Assembly (NCBI RefSeq): GCF_008065115.1
Contig: NZ_CP042913.1
Coordinates: 718,338 to 782,337 of the forward strand
Origin: Bythopirellula goksoeyrii
GTDB lineage: Bacteria > Planctomycetota > Planctomycetia > Pirellulales > Lacipirellulaceae
Direction: 5' to 3'
DNA: 64,000 nt
Under the pieces are notes generated by a model that saw only the letters and a list, made by a program, of their open reading frames with translations, searched no databases and had not been told where the DNA came from. This document shows positions 43,489-52,948 of the stretch, piece after piece; within the stretch, counting starts at the first letter, position 1, and each line of letters begins with the position of its first letter. A program made the translations under genes and the position numbers.

Positions 43489-46400
43489 TCACAATTCGAA
43501 TCGATGACGCTGGCCGACGCAGAGAGCAAGCATACTGATCAGCAGGAGCATCACACTCTCTGGTTCTGGCACGGCAGTGCCGGTTGCTGCCGGCACCCCA
43601 ACGCTGCCGAATTGTCGTTGCCAGACGAGAAAGTCATAGCCATCCGAATCTCCATCGCCGTCTGCATCGGCTCCATTGTTTTGTCCGTAGGAGTCATTCC
43701 AGGTGCTGAGGTCCCCACCGTTGACGAAGCCATCGTTGTTGAAGTCGGCAGGATACGGGAAGCTGCCTCCCAGGAATTTGAGGACAACACTGCCATCGGT
43801 TCCCGGGGTGATGATCAGGTCGAAGAAGCTAGCCGACGAACCCGAGAGTGCCAGGCCATTGTCCACCAGTTCGCCAGCCGAGAGGACTGTGAACTCCTGC
43901 CCCGCCTCCAGGGCATAGCCACCCAAGAGGGAGACGTCCAATATCCCTTCTAGAGTGGCGGTCTCGCTGACCAATAGTTGATCGAAGTCGACTCCCGTGA
44001 GCGTGCCGGCGACTTCGATACCAAGCATCGCGGTGGTCGACTGGCTGTAGTCACCCAGCACTTCCAACACTCCGGGCGAATTGCCGGGGCTTACCATCGC
44101 ATTGTTCTGGAGTATGCCGGCGAACTGCCCTGACCCGGTGAGAACGGTACCGGTATCAATGGTAAGGCTAGCCGCTTGGACCACGCCATCCAGATCGATC
44201 GATCCCCCCGAGGTGGTAAACGCGCCTGAAACCTCCAGATAGCTATTCGACCCAATGGCAAGCATGCCCGTGGTAAGAACATCGCCATCAACGATGAGCT
44301 TGCCTGCCGACTCGAGTTCGATCGTGCCGTTGTTTGTTAGGCTTTGAGCCAGGTGCAGTTCATTGCCGCCGACCAAAGAGAGCTTGCCCTGGACCAGGTT
44401 GAGCCCTGCCAAGGGTTCGAAGACTGCCTGTTCACCATCGAGCAGCACGTCGGCATTAGGGCCCAGGGTGGGGAACCAGGCATCGCCGTAACTGACCCGC
44501 GCTTCCTGGATAATGTCACTGCCCATCTCGCCTTCGCCCAGCCATTTCTCGCGAATGATCCAGGGTGTGTTGACAAACAGGGGAACAGCCCCGCGATCGA
44601 CGGTGATATTCCCCCCGAGGACCTCGACGGAATTGGTGCCGACGTCCAATATCGAACTACCGTCGACGAACACAGTTCCCTCGTCGACGACCAGATTGCC
44701 GGAAACATTGAGCCGTGCATCGAGTTCGATATTTATCGTGCCGCTGTTGTGCAAGTCGCCGGCAGTGGTGAAGTGGTTTTTATTGCGGAGCGTGAACGTG
44801 CCCCGGTTCTCGCGAATGGTGTTGAAGTAATTGAAACGGGCGGCCCCGCTCAAGAGCACGTTGGCCTCGCTGACCGAAAGTTCGGTGTCGTAATCCTCGG
44901 CGGAATAACCGTCGTGGATGCCGTCGCCATTGGTGTCGCCAAAATCGATGCGGCCGAGGTAGGCGTCTTCGTTTGTAATGCGAGCGATACTGATTTCCAA
45001 TTCCGCCCTTCCGGGAGCAAAGGCCTGACCATCATTGGGAAAAGGATTGGCGGGAACGGCACCGAGGATTTCCCAGGTACCAGGCCCCAGAGTTGCCCCG
45101 CCAGGAGTATAGTTGGCGATCTCTGCCTTGAAGCCGAACTTGGCATTGGGATGGATGCGGATGGTTCCGTCGTTCTCCACATTGATCCCGATGATCAGCG
45201 GCTCCTCCCCCGGTCCCCAGGGGATGCTTGGGTTGTAATAGAACAAGTTGCCACCGGACATCACATCGACAACACCTTTGTTCACTAGCGTGACGTTGCC
45301 GTCTTCGCGTTTGACTTCGACCCCGTTGAGGACCATCGAACTGGTTTCGTCGACATACAATTCCGCTACCCCCGCCTCAAAAGCTCGAATGGGTCCATCG
45401 AATTCCATGGCGCTTCCATTGGTAGCCTCAAAGCGCAGAGGCTGTGGGGTTCCGCCCGGAGTAGCTAGCAACACCGTGTGGGTGAATCGCAGAGTACCGT
45501 CGAAGTTGGCCTGAAAGAGTCCGGAGCCATTCGTGCTCTGCAAGTTGATCTGCCCAAAAGTGTCTGGCGAACTGATTTCAAGCAGCGAGGAATCGTTCCA
45601 GGAACCAATGACACCTTCGTTGGCTATGAGGGGTGTCGTGATAGTGCCCTGCGCGCCATTGCTTACATAAAACGAACCCGAATTGTCGAATCTTTGAGTG
45701 GCAACGAGATTTACTTGCGCCATTTGCGAGACTTGGACATCCCCCGCATTGTCGAATTGCTGGGTATCCAGCGTGTTTTGCGTAGCAACTGCCGTATTTC
45801 TCATAAGGATCAGATGACCCTCACCATGTTTAAACAGCACGGCGTCTAGATCCAGTGGACCTTGCAAGTGCATGACACCTTGACCGCTGATCGTAAGTCC
45901 TACGCCGTTGATGGCAACTGGCGAGGGTGCTCTGGTGACATAGTCCCCGTCGTTGATGATTGAAGAGATGTTCCAGGTGCGCCCGGGGTTGGACTGGTGC
46001 TGAACAATTCCAGTGCCTTCTGGGATCACCAATCCACGAACGGTAGTCGCTCCCCCAGAGAAATCACCAAGCACATTGGAATTGGGACTGGAAGTCACCA
46101 GCGGGTCGAGGTCGGTGATCAATTGGTCCGAACTATCTCCGGTAGCGAGGACAAGAGTGGCGTCCATCAGGGAAGCGGGAGTCATGTGGTCGCTCAGAGT
46201 CTTCCACGCACTCACGTTGGAACTGAACAGTGTATCATTGGTGGCGAGGTATACGATGGTTGTGGGGATCGGTGTGAGAGTAAAGGAGTTCGAACCGGCA
46301 AGTCCGGAATTGAAGGCGAACGGAGCAATCGTCTGGGTCTGTTCGGTGAGTTCCAATTCGACCTCGCCCAAGAGACTCCCCAACAGGCTGGTACGACCCT

Positions 46401-47838
46401 GATACAGTGGCGGCAAGGAAAACTCGGGGCCTCCTTCGATTCCAAGCGACTCCAGTTCGAACAGAGTAAGCTCCAGATAGTCTGTCAAATAAAACACGCT
46501 CCGTTTGGTTTGCTCGCCCGTGAGGTAGTTGAAGTCGACACTCACTTCCACATTTTGATCGCCTAAGAGAGCAATTCCGGGCAAATCGCTCCACTTTCCC
46601 GAGTAGGTATTAGTGATCGAGATGACTCCGTCGACGTCGAGTGCGACATTCTGATCGAAGCTGAGCGTGACTTCAAAATCAGGATTGATGTTGACCGATT
46701 CGCGGAAACCGATTTCGGGGCCGTACTTGATATCGAGCAAATCGATGGCAAGCGAAATCTTGTCGTCGAGAAACTTTTCTTCGATTCGAGTAAAGGAGTC
46801 CCCCACCCCGGTCAGGGCTGAGGTACCCAAATAGGCGGCAATACCATCCAGGTCGAGACCCATCCGCAGCAAGGCAGTTTCGTAAGAGTAGGAAATGGTC
46901 TCATCGTCCATACCCGTGTTGACAGTTAGGTTGCGTTCGTTAGGGCCCAAGATACTATCGCCGGTGCCAAAGGGATTCACCAGTTGCACCGAACCGATAT
47001 CAAGTCTCTGCGTGATAGGAGAGCCTTCGACACTCATATCAACACTGATTTGCTTCTCGTAGATTGATTCGTTGTTGTCGAGTAGCCCCAGGCGTTCTTC
47101 AAACGGTGTGTCCTCGAAAATGACAAACTCGGGCGGCGCACCGACTCCACCATTGCCATCGGGGTCGAGGTCAAAGCCAAACTTCACCAGACTCTGATCG
47201 ACGTTGAGTGGACTTGGATTAAACTGAATCGAATCGTAGGGCACGAAGGGAAATAACCCGTAGTCGATCCTGCTGTCGACATCCAGATTGAAGAAAAAAT
47301 CCATGCCCGCTTCAAACGAAGGAAGCTCGATGAGTTGCTCCGTAAAGGCAGCGTTGTTCACAACGCCCGGAGTGGTTTGGAGCTTGAAAAATTCCCCCGT
47401 GCTGACTTGGGATGGCAGGTCGACGATCTGCGGTTCGAACTCAAATGATGTTCCCGTCTCCAGGCCTCCGGCATTGAAGTCGGCATAGAATTCCAGACCT
47501 GTGGAACCCTCGATATTGCCAGTCATCCGCAAGCCCGTTCTTGTGTCGGCGGTTACTTCGGGAATAATTACGTTGTTGAACACGGGTTCGCGAACTTCAG
47601 GAATGACGACAGCATTCTGTTTTCCGATGATGCCACCGATGTTAAAGTCTCGATCCCAATCGGTACCCAAAATGTAGTTCCAACTTAGATCACCGATCTG
47701 ATCGAGGTTCGATCCTAGATCGATGGGATCGGTGATGTGGAAGGTTTGAGCGTTAACGCCCTCGGAGGAGAGGCTAAGACAGAAAACACAAGCGAATACT
47801 AGTGTTCGGCGAAACACATAGGAACACAACTTCAACAT
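43489..47838 (-). CDS. Large beta-helix-like surface protein with dockerin repeat and PEP-CTERM
   Basis: A 1449-residue exported protein. A signal peptide (ending SEGVNAQ) is followed by a beta-rich N-terminal half with no match I recognise. From about residue 600 come repeats like those of autotransporter passenger domains (VLDVGTNSVEVLGGNITVD; LTNNGTIELESAGKLIVDGD; GSGQFAGILQNNAMVSPGNS). A dockerin-like module (ADFNNDGFVNGGDLSTWNDS; ADGDGDSDGYDFLVWQRQFG) precedes the PEP-CTERM signal (VPEPESVMLLLISMLAL). No barrel domain is present, so surface anchoring relies on the sorting signal. GAGGAAA precedes the ATG. Confidence 0.85.
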   Translation of the reverse strand: MLKLCSYVFRRTLVFACVFCLSLSSEGVNAQTFHITDPIDLGSNLDQIGDLSWNYILGTDWDRDFNIGGIIGKQNAVVIPEVREPVFNNVIIPEVTADTRTGLRMTGNIEGSTGLEFYADFNAGGLETGTSFEFEPQIVDLPSQVSTGEFFKLQTTPGVVNNAAFTEQLIELPSFEAGMDFFFNLDVDSRIDYGLFPFVPYDSIQFNPSPLNVDQSLVKFGFDLDPDGNGGVGAPPEFVIFEDTPFEERLGLLDNNESIYEKQISVDMSVEGSPITQRLDIGSVQLVNPFGTGDSILGPNERNLTVNTGMDDETISYSYETALLRMGLDLDGIAAYLGTSALTGVGDSFTRIEEKFLDDKISLAIDLLDIKYGPEIGFRESVNINPDFEVTLSFDQNVALDVDGVISITNTYSGKWSDLPGIALLGDQNVEVSVDFNYLTGEQTKRSVFYLTDYLELTLFELESLGIEGGPEFSLPPLYQGRTSLLGSLLGEVELELTEQTQTIAPFAFNSGLAGSNSFTLTPIPTTIVYLATNDTLFSSNVSAWKTLSDHMTPASLMDATLVLATGDSSDQLITDLDPLVTSSPNSNVLGDFSGGATTVRGLVIPEGTGIVQHQSNPGRTWNISSIINDGDYVTRAPSPVAINGVGLTISGQGVMHLQGPLDLDAVLFKHGEGHLILMRNTAVATQNTLDTQQFDNAGDVQVSQMAQVNLVATQRFDNSGSFYVSNGAQGTITTPLIANEGVIGSWNDSSLLEISSPDTFGQINLQSTNGSGLFQANFDGTLRFTHTVLLATPGGTPQPLRFEATNGSAMEFDGPIRAFEAGVAELYVDETSSMVLNGVEVKREDGNVTLVNKGVVDVMSGGNLFYYNPSIPWGPGEEPLIIGINVENDGTIRIHPNAKFGFKAEIANYTPGGATLGPGTWEILGAVPANPFPNDGQAFAPGRAELEISIARITNEDAYLGRIDFGDTNGDGIHDGYSAEDYDTELSVSEANVLLSGAARFNYFNTIRENRGTFTLRNKNHFTTAGDLHNSGTINIELDARLNVSGNLVVDEGTVFVDGSSILDVGTNSVEVLGGNITVDRGAVPLFVNTPWIIREKWLGEGEMGSDIIQEARVSYGDAWFPTLGPNADVLLDGEQAVFEPLAGLNLVQGKLSLVGGNELHLAQSLTNNGTIELESAGKLIVDGDVLTTGMLAIGSNSYLEVSGAFTTSGGSIDLDGVVQAASLTIDTGTVLTGSGQFAGILQNNAMVSPGNSPGVLEVLGDYSQSTTAMLGIEVAGTLTGVDFDQLLVSETATLEGILDVSLLGGYALEAGQEFTVLSAGELVDNGLALSGSSASFFDLIITPGTDGSVVLKFLGGSFPYPADFNNDGFVNGGDLSTWNDSYGQNNGADADGDGDSDGYDFLVWQRQFGSVGVPAATGTAVPEPESVMLLLISMLALCVGQRHRFEL

Positions 47839-48146
47839 GACGTTTCCTCATCTGGCCATGAGCTCACGTTACGACGATGCGCGAAGTCGTGACAACATCA
47901 GAAGATGACTCGCGACACTATGAACGGGCAGTTCGAATTCAGCAGGCGCAAGCTATTGTAATCACATCAGAGTCAGAATGAAACAGAAAAATCGTCTGAT
48001 TCCTAAGTACTATCCCCAATGCTTGAACTATGTCTACCATGTCTTGAACTTTGGATTAGCGACGGTGCGGTTACTACTTGTTTTCTACATGAAGAGAACC
48101 GAGAATACTCCGACGAGAATTCCTTTGTCCATAATATCCATGATCT
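47839..48146. other. Divergent intergenic region
   Basis: 308 bases between the large surface protein and the methyltransferase. No gene is supported; promoters for both are presumably here but I cannot place them. Confidence 0.4.
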
Positions 48147-48935
48147 ATGCTCCCCACCACTCAAGCCAGCCTCTACGATTTTCCCAAGTACTATGACTTG
48201 GTCTACGGATCCGACTGGAAGGCAGAGTTTGATTTTCTGCTTGAATGTTTTGCACAACATGCCACTGGAAAAGTGAAACGCGTCTTTGAACCTGCTTGTG
48301 GGACCGGGCGACTTATGGTGAAGCTTGCCCAAGCAGGTTTCAAAGTGGCTGGCGTTGATCTCAATGAGGCTGCTGTGAAGTTTTGCAATGATCGGCTGGA
48401 GCGTTCTGGCTATCCGCGCTCCGCGTTCGTAGGCGATATGTGCAACTTCACCGTCTCCAAGCCGTTTGATGCCGCGTTCAATCCGATTAACAGCTTTAGG
48501 CATCTCGGCACTCAGGCCCAAGCGGAGCAGCACTTGCATACGGTAGCAAAGCATTTGCGGCCTGGCGGAATCTATGTGTTGGGACTGCATCTTACGCCGA
48601 CAGTCGTCGAACCAATGCAGGAAGAAAGCTGGTCGGCGCGGCGAGGGAATCTCGCCGTGCTGTCACGATTGTGGGTCACCGCTTGTGATCGGCGCCGCCG
48701 TCGAGAAGAGGTGGGGATGAGTTTCGATGTTTACACGCCGACCAAGCAGTTTCGCATCGAGGATCAAGTGGTCTTCCGGACTTACTCGGCCCAGCAGATG
48801 AAATCGCTGTTGGCAAGCGTCCCGGAATTTGAGGTAACTCAAGTCTACGACTTTGGTTATGACATCCAGCAGCCCATCACCGTGGGTCCTGAAACCGAGG
48901 ATGTGGTCTATGTTTTACGGAAGAAGTCGCGGTAA
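48147..48935 (+). CDS. Class I SAM-dependent methyltransferase
   Basis: A 262-residue methyltransferase. The N-terminal YDFPKYYDLVYGSDW is the usual opening; motif I is RVFEPACGTGRLMVKLAQAG (around residues 45-64), then VAGVDLNEAAVKFC (motif II) and the FDAAFNPINSFRHL segment. KHLRPGGIYVLGLHL is the post-motif III strand. The acceptor is unknown. It stands alone, divergent from the surface-protein gene and 77 bases before the zinc-ribbon gene on the same strand. Confidence 0.88.
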   Translation: MLPTTQASLYDFPKYYDLVYGSDWKAEFDFLLECFAQHATGKVKRVFEPACGTGRLMVKLAQAGFKVAGVDLNEAAVKFCNDRLERSGYPRSAFVGDMCNFTVSKPFDAAFNPINSFRHLGTQAQAEQHLHTVAKHLRPGGIYVLGLHLTPTVVEPMQEESWSARRGNLAVLSRLWVTACDRRRRREEVGMSFDVYTPTKQFRIEDQVVFRTYSAQQMKSLLASVPEFEVTQVYDFGYDIQQPITVGPETEDVVYVLRKKSR

Positions 48936-49012
48936 TTGCACTTCGCAGGACGGGGAAAAGAGGCAAAAATCAAAGCTTACGCCTTTTTGGCGATTTTCCG
49001 TTCATCCTACGA

Positions 49013-50254
49013 TTGGCGAATGATTCTGCAGTGACGACCTCCGTATCCCCTCCTGACAAAACCGTAGTTCCCGACTCGGCTCACCGCGAGAGCCTTGCCT
49101 CTTTCCGTCAATGGGCTTGCTTGCAACTTGATGCGGTTGCCCAACCCGATGGTGAGCAAGTTGCTCAGCGCAATCTCTCCGACCAGGAGCTCTCGGAGAA
49201 ACTTCGCGAACTGGGATCGGCCATCCATGCCAGGCCTTGTGAACAGCCGCTCTCCGTGAGTCAAATCACGCAGCGCCTGTTCTCTGCGTATGAAGTCGAC
49301 GGCGGCAATATCCATCTTGGTGGTTGCCAGTTGACCGACTTTCCCTTTCTGCGTCTGACGTTCACAGCGGCGGATGACCCCGCGCAGGTTGTTCATGTTT
49401 TTGTCGCACACGATGGGTCGTCCATTCCCGACGAGTTGGTTCGCGAGCTGGGGCTCTTGGATCTTGAGCCAGCCAGCAAACCTTATCCACGTATCGAAGA
49501 AGCGGCACTCAATGCGCTGGTTACCTCAGGACGTCGCGTGGCCGCCAAGGGAGCCAGTTCGCGCGACCCGAGTGCTGTCAGTAGCGAACCTTTGGCTACG
49601 ACCTTGGTGTGGGTGAAACAGGCAAACGGAAAAATTCATTTCACGATTGGCGACACCACGGCAACGCTTCCTTTTTCAGGATGGGCGAAGTTGATCAAGC
49701 CCAAACCCTTTGTCGCCGAGCATTCTGGTGTGAGCACTTTTCATTTAGCCGCTACCGACGATGGTCGCATCGATGCCTTCGAACAAATTGCCCCCTGCGA
49801 GGCCACTGGCGAGCGGCTGCTCATTGACGAGTTGGTCACTTGCAGTGTGACGGGCAAGCGAGTGAAGAAGGAGCTCACCAATCCGTGCCCCGTTTCAGGC
49901 AAGCCGACGCTCACCGACGAATTCACCGTCTGCCCCGGCTGCGAGCAGCCGGTGAGCAAGAGCGTCATTTCGCAGGAGGCCTGCGATGCCTGTCGCAGTC
50001 TACACAAAATCAAGAAGGACGACCCGCGGCTCGTCTGGATCATGGGTGAACATGCAGGGCTCGATCGCTGGAACAATTGGCAACTCGCCGAGACACTGGA
50101 AGTGTACATCGCCGAGGCCTCGAGTTTGTTGAAAAAACTCTTAGTAGTCGTCGACAAGGAAACGCTTGTTGTACGGCACCTGGCAACCAAGAGCCGCCTG
50201 GCTAAGGCGTGGACGCCGGTGCTGGCGGAGCATCGCGATGAATTGCTGGGGTGA
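49013..50254 (+). CDS. Protein with clustered CxxC zinc ribbons, unknown function
   Basis: Up to 413 residues; I do not recognise the family. The N-terminal half is mixed alpha/beta (HVFVAHDGSSIPDELVREL). Residues about 265-335 hold cysteines in ribbon-like spacing (CEATGERLLIDELVTCSVTG; NPCPVSG; CPGCEQPVSKSVISQEACDAC), probably two or three zinc ribbons. The C-terminal helical part (NNWQLAETLEVYIAEASSLL) follows. The start is uncertain: TTG 49013 or GTG 49031, both without a clear ribosome binding site. Its 3' end is partly repeated at 51545-51585. Confidence 0.65.
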   Translation: MANDSAVTTSVSPPDKTVVPDSAHRESLASFRQWACLQLDAVAQPDGEQVAQRNLSDQELSEKLRELGSAIHARPCEQPLSVSQITQRLFSAYEVDGGNIHLGGCQLTDFPFLRLTFTAADDPAQVVHVFVAHDGSSIPDELVRELGLLDLEPASKPYPRIEEAALNALVTSGRRVAAKGASSRDPSAVSSEPLATTLVWVKQANGKIHFTIGDTTATLPFSGWAKLIKPKPFVAEHSGVSTFHLAATDDGRIDAFEQIAPCEATGERLLIDELVTCSVTGKRVKKELTNPCPVSGKPTLTDEFTVCPGCEQPVSKSVISQEACDACRSLHKIKKDDPRLVWIMGEHAGLDRWNNWQLAETLEVYIAEASSLLKKLLVVVDKETLVVRHLATKSRLAKAWTPVLAEHRDELLG

Positions 50255-50534
50255 GTGGATGGGTGGAACACGTAATTTCGCAATTTTCCCCCCCTTTCTA
50301 GCTACTCACTACACCACTTCTAGGTCTCGATTTGCAACGATTTGGGTGCTTCTGGCCAAAAACCTCCAAAAGTATATCCGCAAAAACGAGTTGTCCGGAC
50401 TTGTCTTTTCTCACTTTGCGGTTTTCGGTGATTGACTTTAGTGATTGGCTTTTGGTAGTATAGGCAAATCTATTGGGGGTATTTTTACCAATTAGGTAGC
50501 TTATTGTAGCCAACTACAACAATGAGGTAGACAC

Positions 50535-51353
50535 ATGAAGATTGACTTTTCTCGGATTTCAATGCTAGCGATCGTAGCTACGGCTGCACTGGCACTTTCT
50601 GCAGGGTCGGCACCAGCGGTTCTAGTTGGCGGTGCTGGTGGGTATGACGTGGATCCAACGCTTGGCGTAGGTTCAATCAGTGGTGCTACCGGAAGTTTTT
50701 CAACAAACTCGCACTCTTACGCTCAAATTGGTGCGCTAGGTTACAACTGGGGTGGCATTTATGTCGGTGGTACTGCGCCATATGCTGCTCGGCGACTTAA
50801 TTTTCTCGGCACCGATCCAGGCGTTGGCGGTGATCCCAATACTTACATCACAGGTAGTTTTCTGAACCCGATCTTTAATAATCCAGGTATCGACATCATC
50901 ATTTTTGAATCTGGTGGTACACCGACAAACGGGAGTAGTACGGTCGACTTTGACGATCCCACAAATACTCAGTTGGAACTTGTAGCGGCTAGCCTTAGTG
51001 GAACCACCGGCACCTACGTTGACTTTGTGCCGCTCGACTTCCTGACGGATAGCGAAGTCGGCGGTTCCTCTACCACTTTCGGTGTCTATGTCTACGGACT
51101 GGACCTCTCAAGTTTGAGTGTTGCCGGTGGAACCAGTGTCAGTTCGCTTTACTTCGGCAATTCTGGCGCATATCTCGACCACGACCCCGATGTCGTTTGG
51201 GGTGGTGGGGTGACTGGGGCGGCTGTCGCGGTTCCAGAGGCCAGTGCTGGTTTGTGCGTCTTGCTGGCTGGTGTGCTTGGGATCGGTGGCCCTGCACTGC
51301 GGCGCCGGTTTTTTACAAAGAAGCCTACTACTGCCGAGGATTCAATTGTATAA
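50535..51353 (+). CDS. PEP-CTERM protein
   Basis: A 272-residue exported protein. A signal peptide (ending AGSAPAV) precedes a Gly/Ser/Thr-rich, beta-type body. The C-terminus has VPEASAGLCVLLAGVLGIGG and then RRR, a PEP-CTERM signal with PEA in place of PEP, followed by a longer tail (FFTKKPTTAEDSIV) than usual. GAGGT lies six bases before the ATG. A terminator follows at 51395. It lies between the zinc-ribbon gene and a copy of that gene's 3' end. Confidence 0.8.
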   Translation: MKIDFSRISMLAIVATAALALSAGSAPAVLVGGAGGYDVDPTLGVGSISGATGSFSTNSHSYAQIGALGYNWGGIYVGGTAPYAARRLNFLGTDPGVGGDPNTYITGSFLNPIFNNPGIDIIIFESGGTPTNGSSTVDFDDPTNTQLELVAASLSGTTGTYVDFVPLDFLTDSEVGGSSTTFGVYVYGLDLSSLSVAGGTSVSSLYFGNSGAYLDHDPDVVWGGGVTGAAVAVPEASAGLCVLLAGVLGIGGPALRRRFFTKKPTTAEDSIV

Positions 51354-51394
51354 GCGTAGAAGGCCTCAGTAGTCCGCTAGTATCGATGACTCAT

Positions 51395-51430
51395 GACCCC
51401 TTCGGAGATTTCCTGAGGGGTCTTTTTCTT
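51395..51430 (+). terminator. Factor-independent terminator
   Basis: GACCCCT (51395-51401) pairs with AGGGGTC (51416-51422), followed by TTTTTCTT, 42 bases after the PEP-CTERM stop. Confidence 0.85.
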
Positions 51431-51949
51431 GCCCTGCACAGTTTGCATTCGAACATTATACGGAAGTATTATTTAGTCCTCCTCCGCTACACTCAAAATC
51501 TTCTATTTTGTGCCAGCCGCGATGACTGGTTTGTTCCGTTTATCGGTGCTGGCCGAGCATCGCGATGTACTGTTGGAGTGAGCGGCATTTTTTGGACCTG
51601 CTTTGAGGCAACAGATAGCGGCAGCACACATAGAGGCAATCGAGCCTCGTTTCCTGAGTGCTCGATTGGTGGACAGGTCACCTCAGGGAGTGCTCTTCTC
51701 CTTTTCCAATCAGTATAGCTGGTAGTAGTTGGCCTGAATTCCCTAGCGCCCTTATGCACTTGTTATACAGAGTGTCCAACCCTTCTTTGGTGATCGCCTA
51801 AGAACGATGCGCAGCAATCGACGACATCGCGTCGATGAGTGCCTGTCTGACTTGTATAAAGTCTGACCATCTGATCAGTCATAGAACTGAAACAGCATGC
51901 GACAAACTGTCGTAGTCGTAATGTCAGGAAATGGCAGTATGATGGAGTT
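51431..51949. other. Intergenic region upstream of the oxidase operon
   Basis: No complete gene. It contains the remnant of the zinc-ribbon gene's 3' end (51545-51585) and several small hairpins (for example GCGACA with TGTCGT at about 51899-51913). The oxidase promoter should be in its right half. Confidence 0.45.
51545..51585 (+). pseudogene. Diverged copy of the zinc-ribbon gene 3' end
   Basis: Reads VLAEHRDVLLE then stop, against VLAEHRDELLG then stop at 50218-50258. Over 41 bases 35 are identical, including the stop codon and bases after it. Homology starts abruptly. Confidence 0.7.
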
Positions 51950-52948
51950 ATGCGTACTGCAGAAAGGGGATTCTCACTTCTATTCTCCGGCATGGCACTG
52001 GTGTTACTTTCCGGTTGCAGCGGACCGCAATCTACCCTGCAAGCTGCTGGAAAGGGAGCCGAAGAGATTTCCAGCTTGCTTTGGTGGATGATACTCGGTG
52101 GGGTGTTCATCTGGTTAGGCACGATTTGTCTGGCGATCTATGCAGTTTCGACAGAAGCCAAGCGACACAGCGACCGCCGCATCCGCTTTCTGATCATTGG
52201 GGGAGGAGCGGTTGGTCCGACTCTGGTACTCGCTGGGCTGCTTCTCTACAGCTTGCCGATGTTGCCGGAGCTTCTCGCGCCAGCACCCCCAGATGCGCTG
52301 CGAATTGAGGTTCATGGCAAGATGTGGTGGTGGAGAGTCCGCTATCCAATGAGGGAAGGGCCGACGGTTGAACTTGCAAACGAAGTTCGCTTGCCTGTGG
52401 GGGAGCCAGTTGAGTTTCGATTGGCAAGTGATGACGTGATTCATTCTTTCTGGATCCCTTCTTTGGGTGGAAAAATCGATATGTTTCCGGGGCGCGAGAC
52501 CAGATTGAAACTGGAACCAACCAAAACAGGTTTCTTTCGCGGTGCGTGTGCTGAATTCTGTGGAAATTCCCACGCGCTGATGAATTTCGATGTCATGGTG
52601 ATGGAGCGAGAAGAGTTTGAGCTCTGGTTGAAGAGTCAGCAAGCGACTGCCGAGGTTCCCAATACTCGGCTGGCTCAGCATGGTCAGCGCTTGTTTCTGG
52701 AAACTGGCTGCCATGCGTGTCACACGGTGCGAGGCACCGATGCTCAGGGCGTGATTGGTCCCGATTTGACTCATGTGGGTAGCCGCCGGTCTCTTGCTGC
52801 TGGCGCACTTCAGAATGAATTTGAGGAGTTCAAGACTTGGATCTCCAATCCTGGTTTAGTGAAACCCGGCGCCAAGATGCCGCCCTTCGATATGCTGCCA
52901 GAAGATCAGCTTCATGCACTCGCTACGTATTTGGAGGGTCTTCAATGA
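51950..52948 (+). CDS. ctaC: Cytochrome c oxidase subunit II with fused cytochrome c (caa3 type)
   Basis: A 332-residue lipoprotein. The lipobox LLSGC puts the lipid-bearing Cys at 23. Two helices (about 43-65 and 82-105) precede the cupredoxin domain with the CuA ligands H165, C200, C204, H208 and M211 (in CAEFCGNSHALM). Fused after it is a cytochrome c domain with CHACH at 254-258 and the axial Met in GAKMPPF (about 310). It receives electrons from cytochrome c and passes them to subunit I. It overlaps the next gene by four bases (ATGA), so synthesis is coupled. Confidence 0.95.
   Translation: MRTAERGFSLLFSGMALVLLSGCSGPQSTLQAAGKGAEEISSLLWWMILGGVFIWLGTICLAIYAVSTEAKRHSDRRIRFLIIGGGAVGPTLVLAGLLLYSLPMLPELLAPAPPDALRIEVHGKMWWWRVRYPMREGPTVELANEVRLPVGEPVEFRLASDDVIHSFWIPSLGGKIDMFPGRETRLKLEPTKTGFFRGACAEFCGNSHALMNFDVMVMEREEFELWLKSQQATAEVPNTRLAQHGQRLFLETGCHACHTVRGTDAQGVIGPDLTHVGSRRSLAAGALQNEFEEFKTWISNPGLVKPGAKMPPFDMLPEDQLHALATYLEGLQ

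Noticed and set aside
48952-48999. Possible terminator after the methyltransferase (CGCC-TTTTT-GGCG)
   Set aside because: The stem is only four pairs and the T-tract is short, so I do not list it as a feature.
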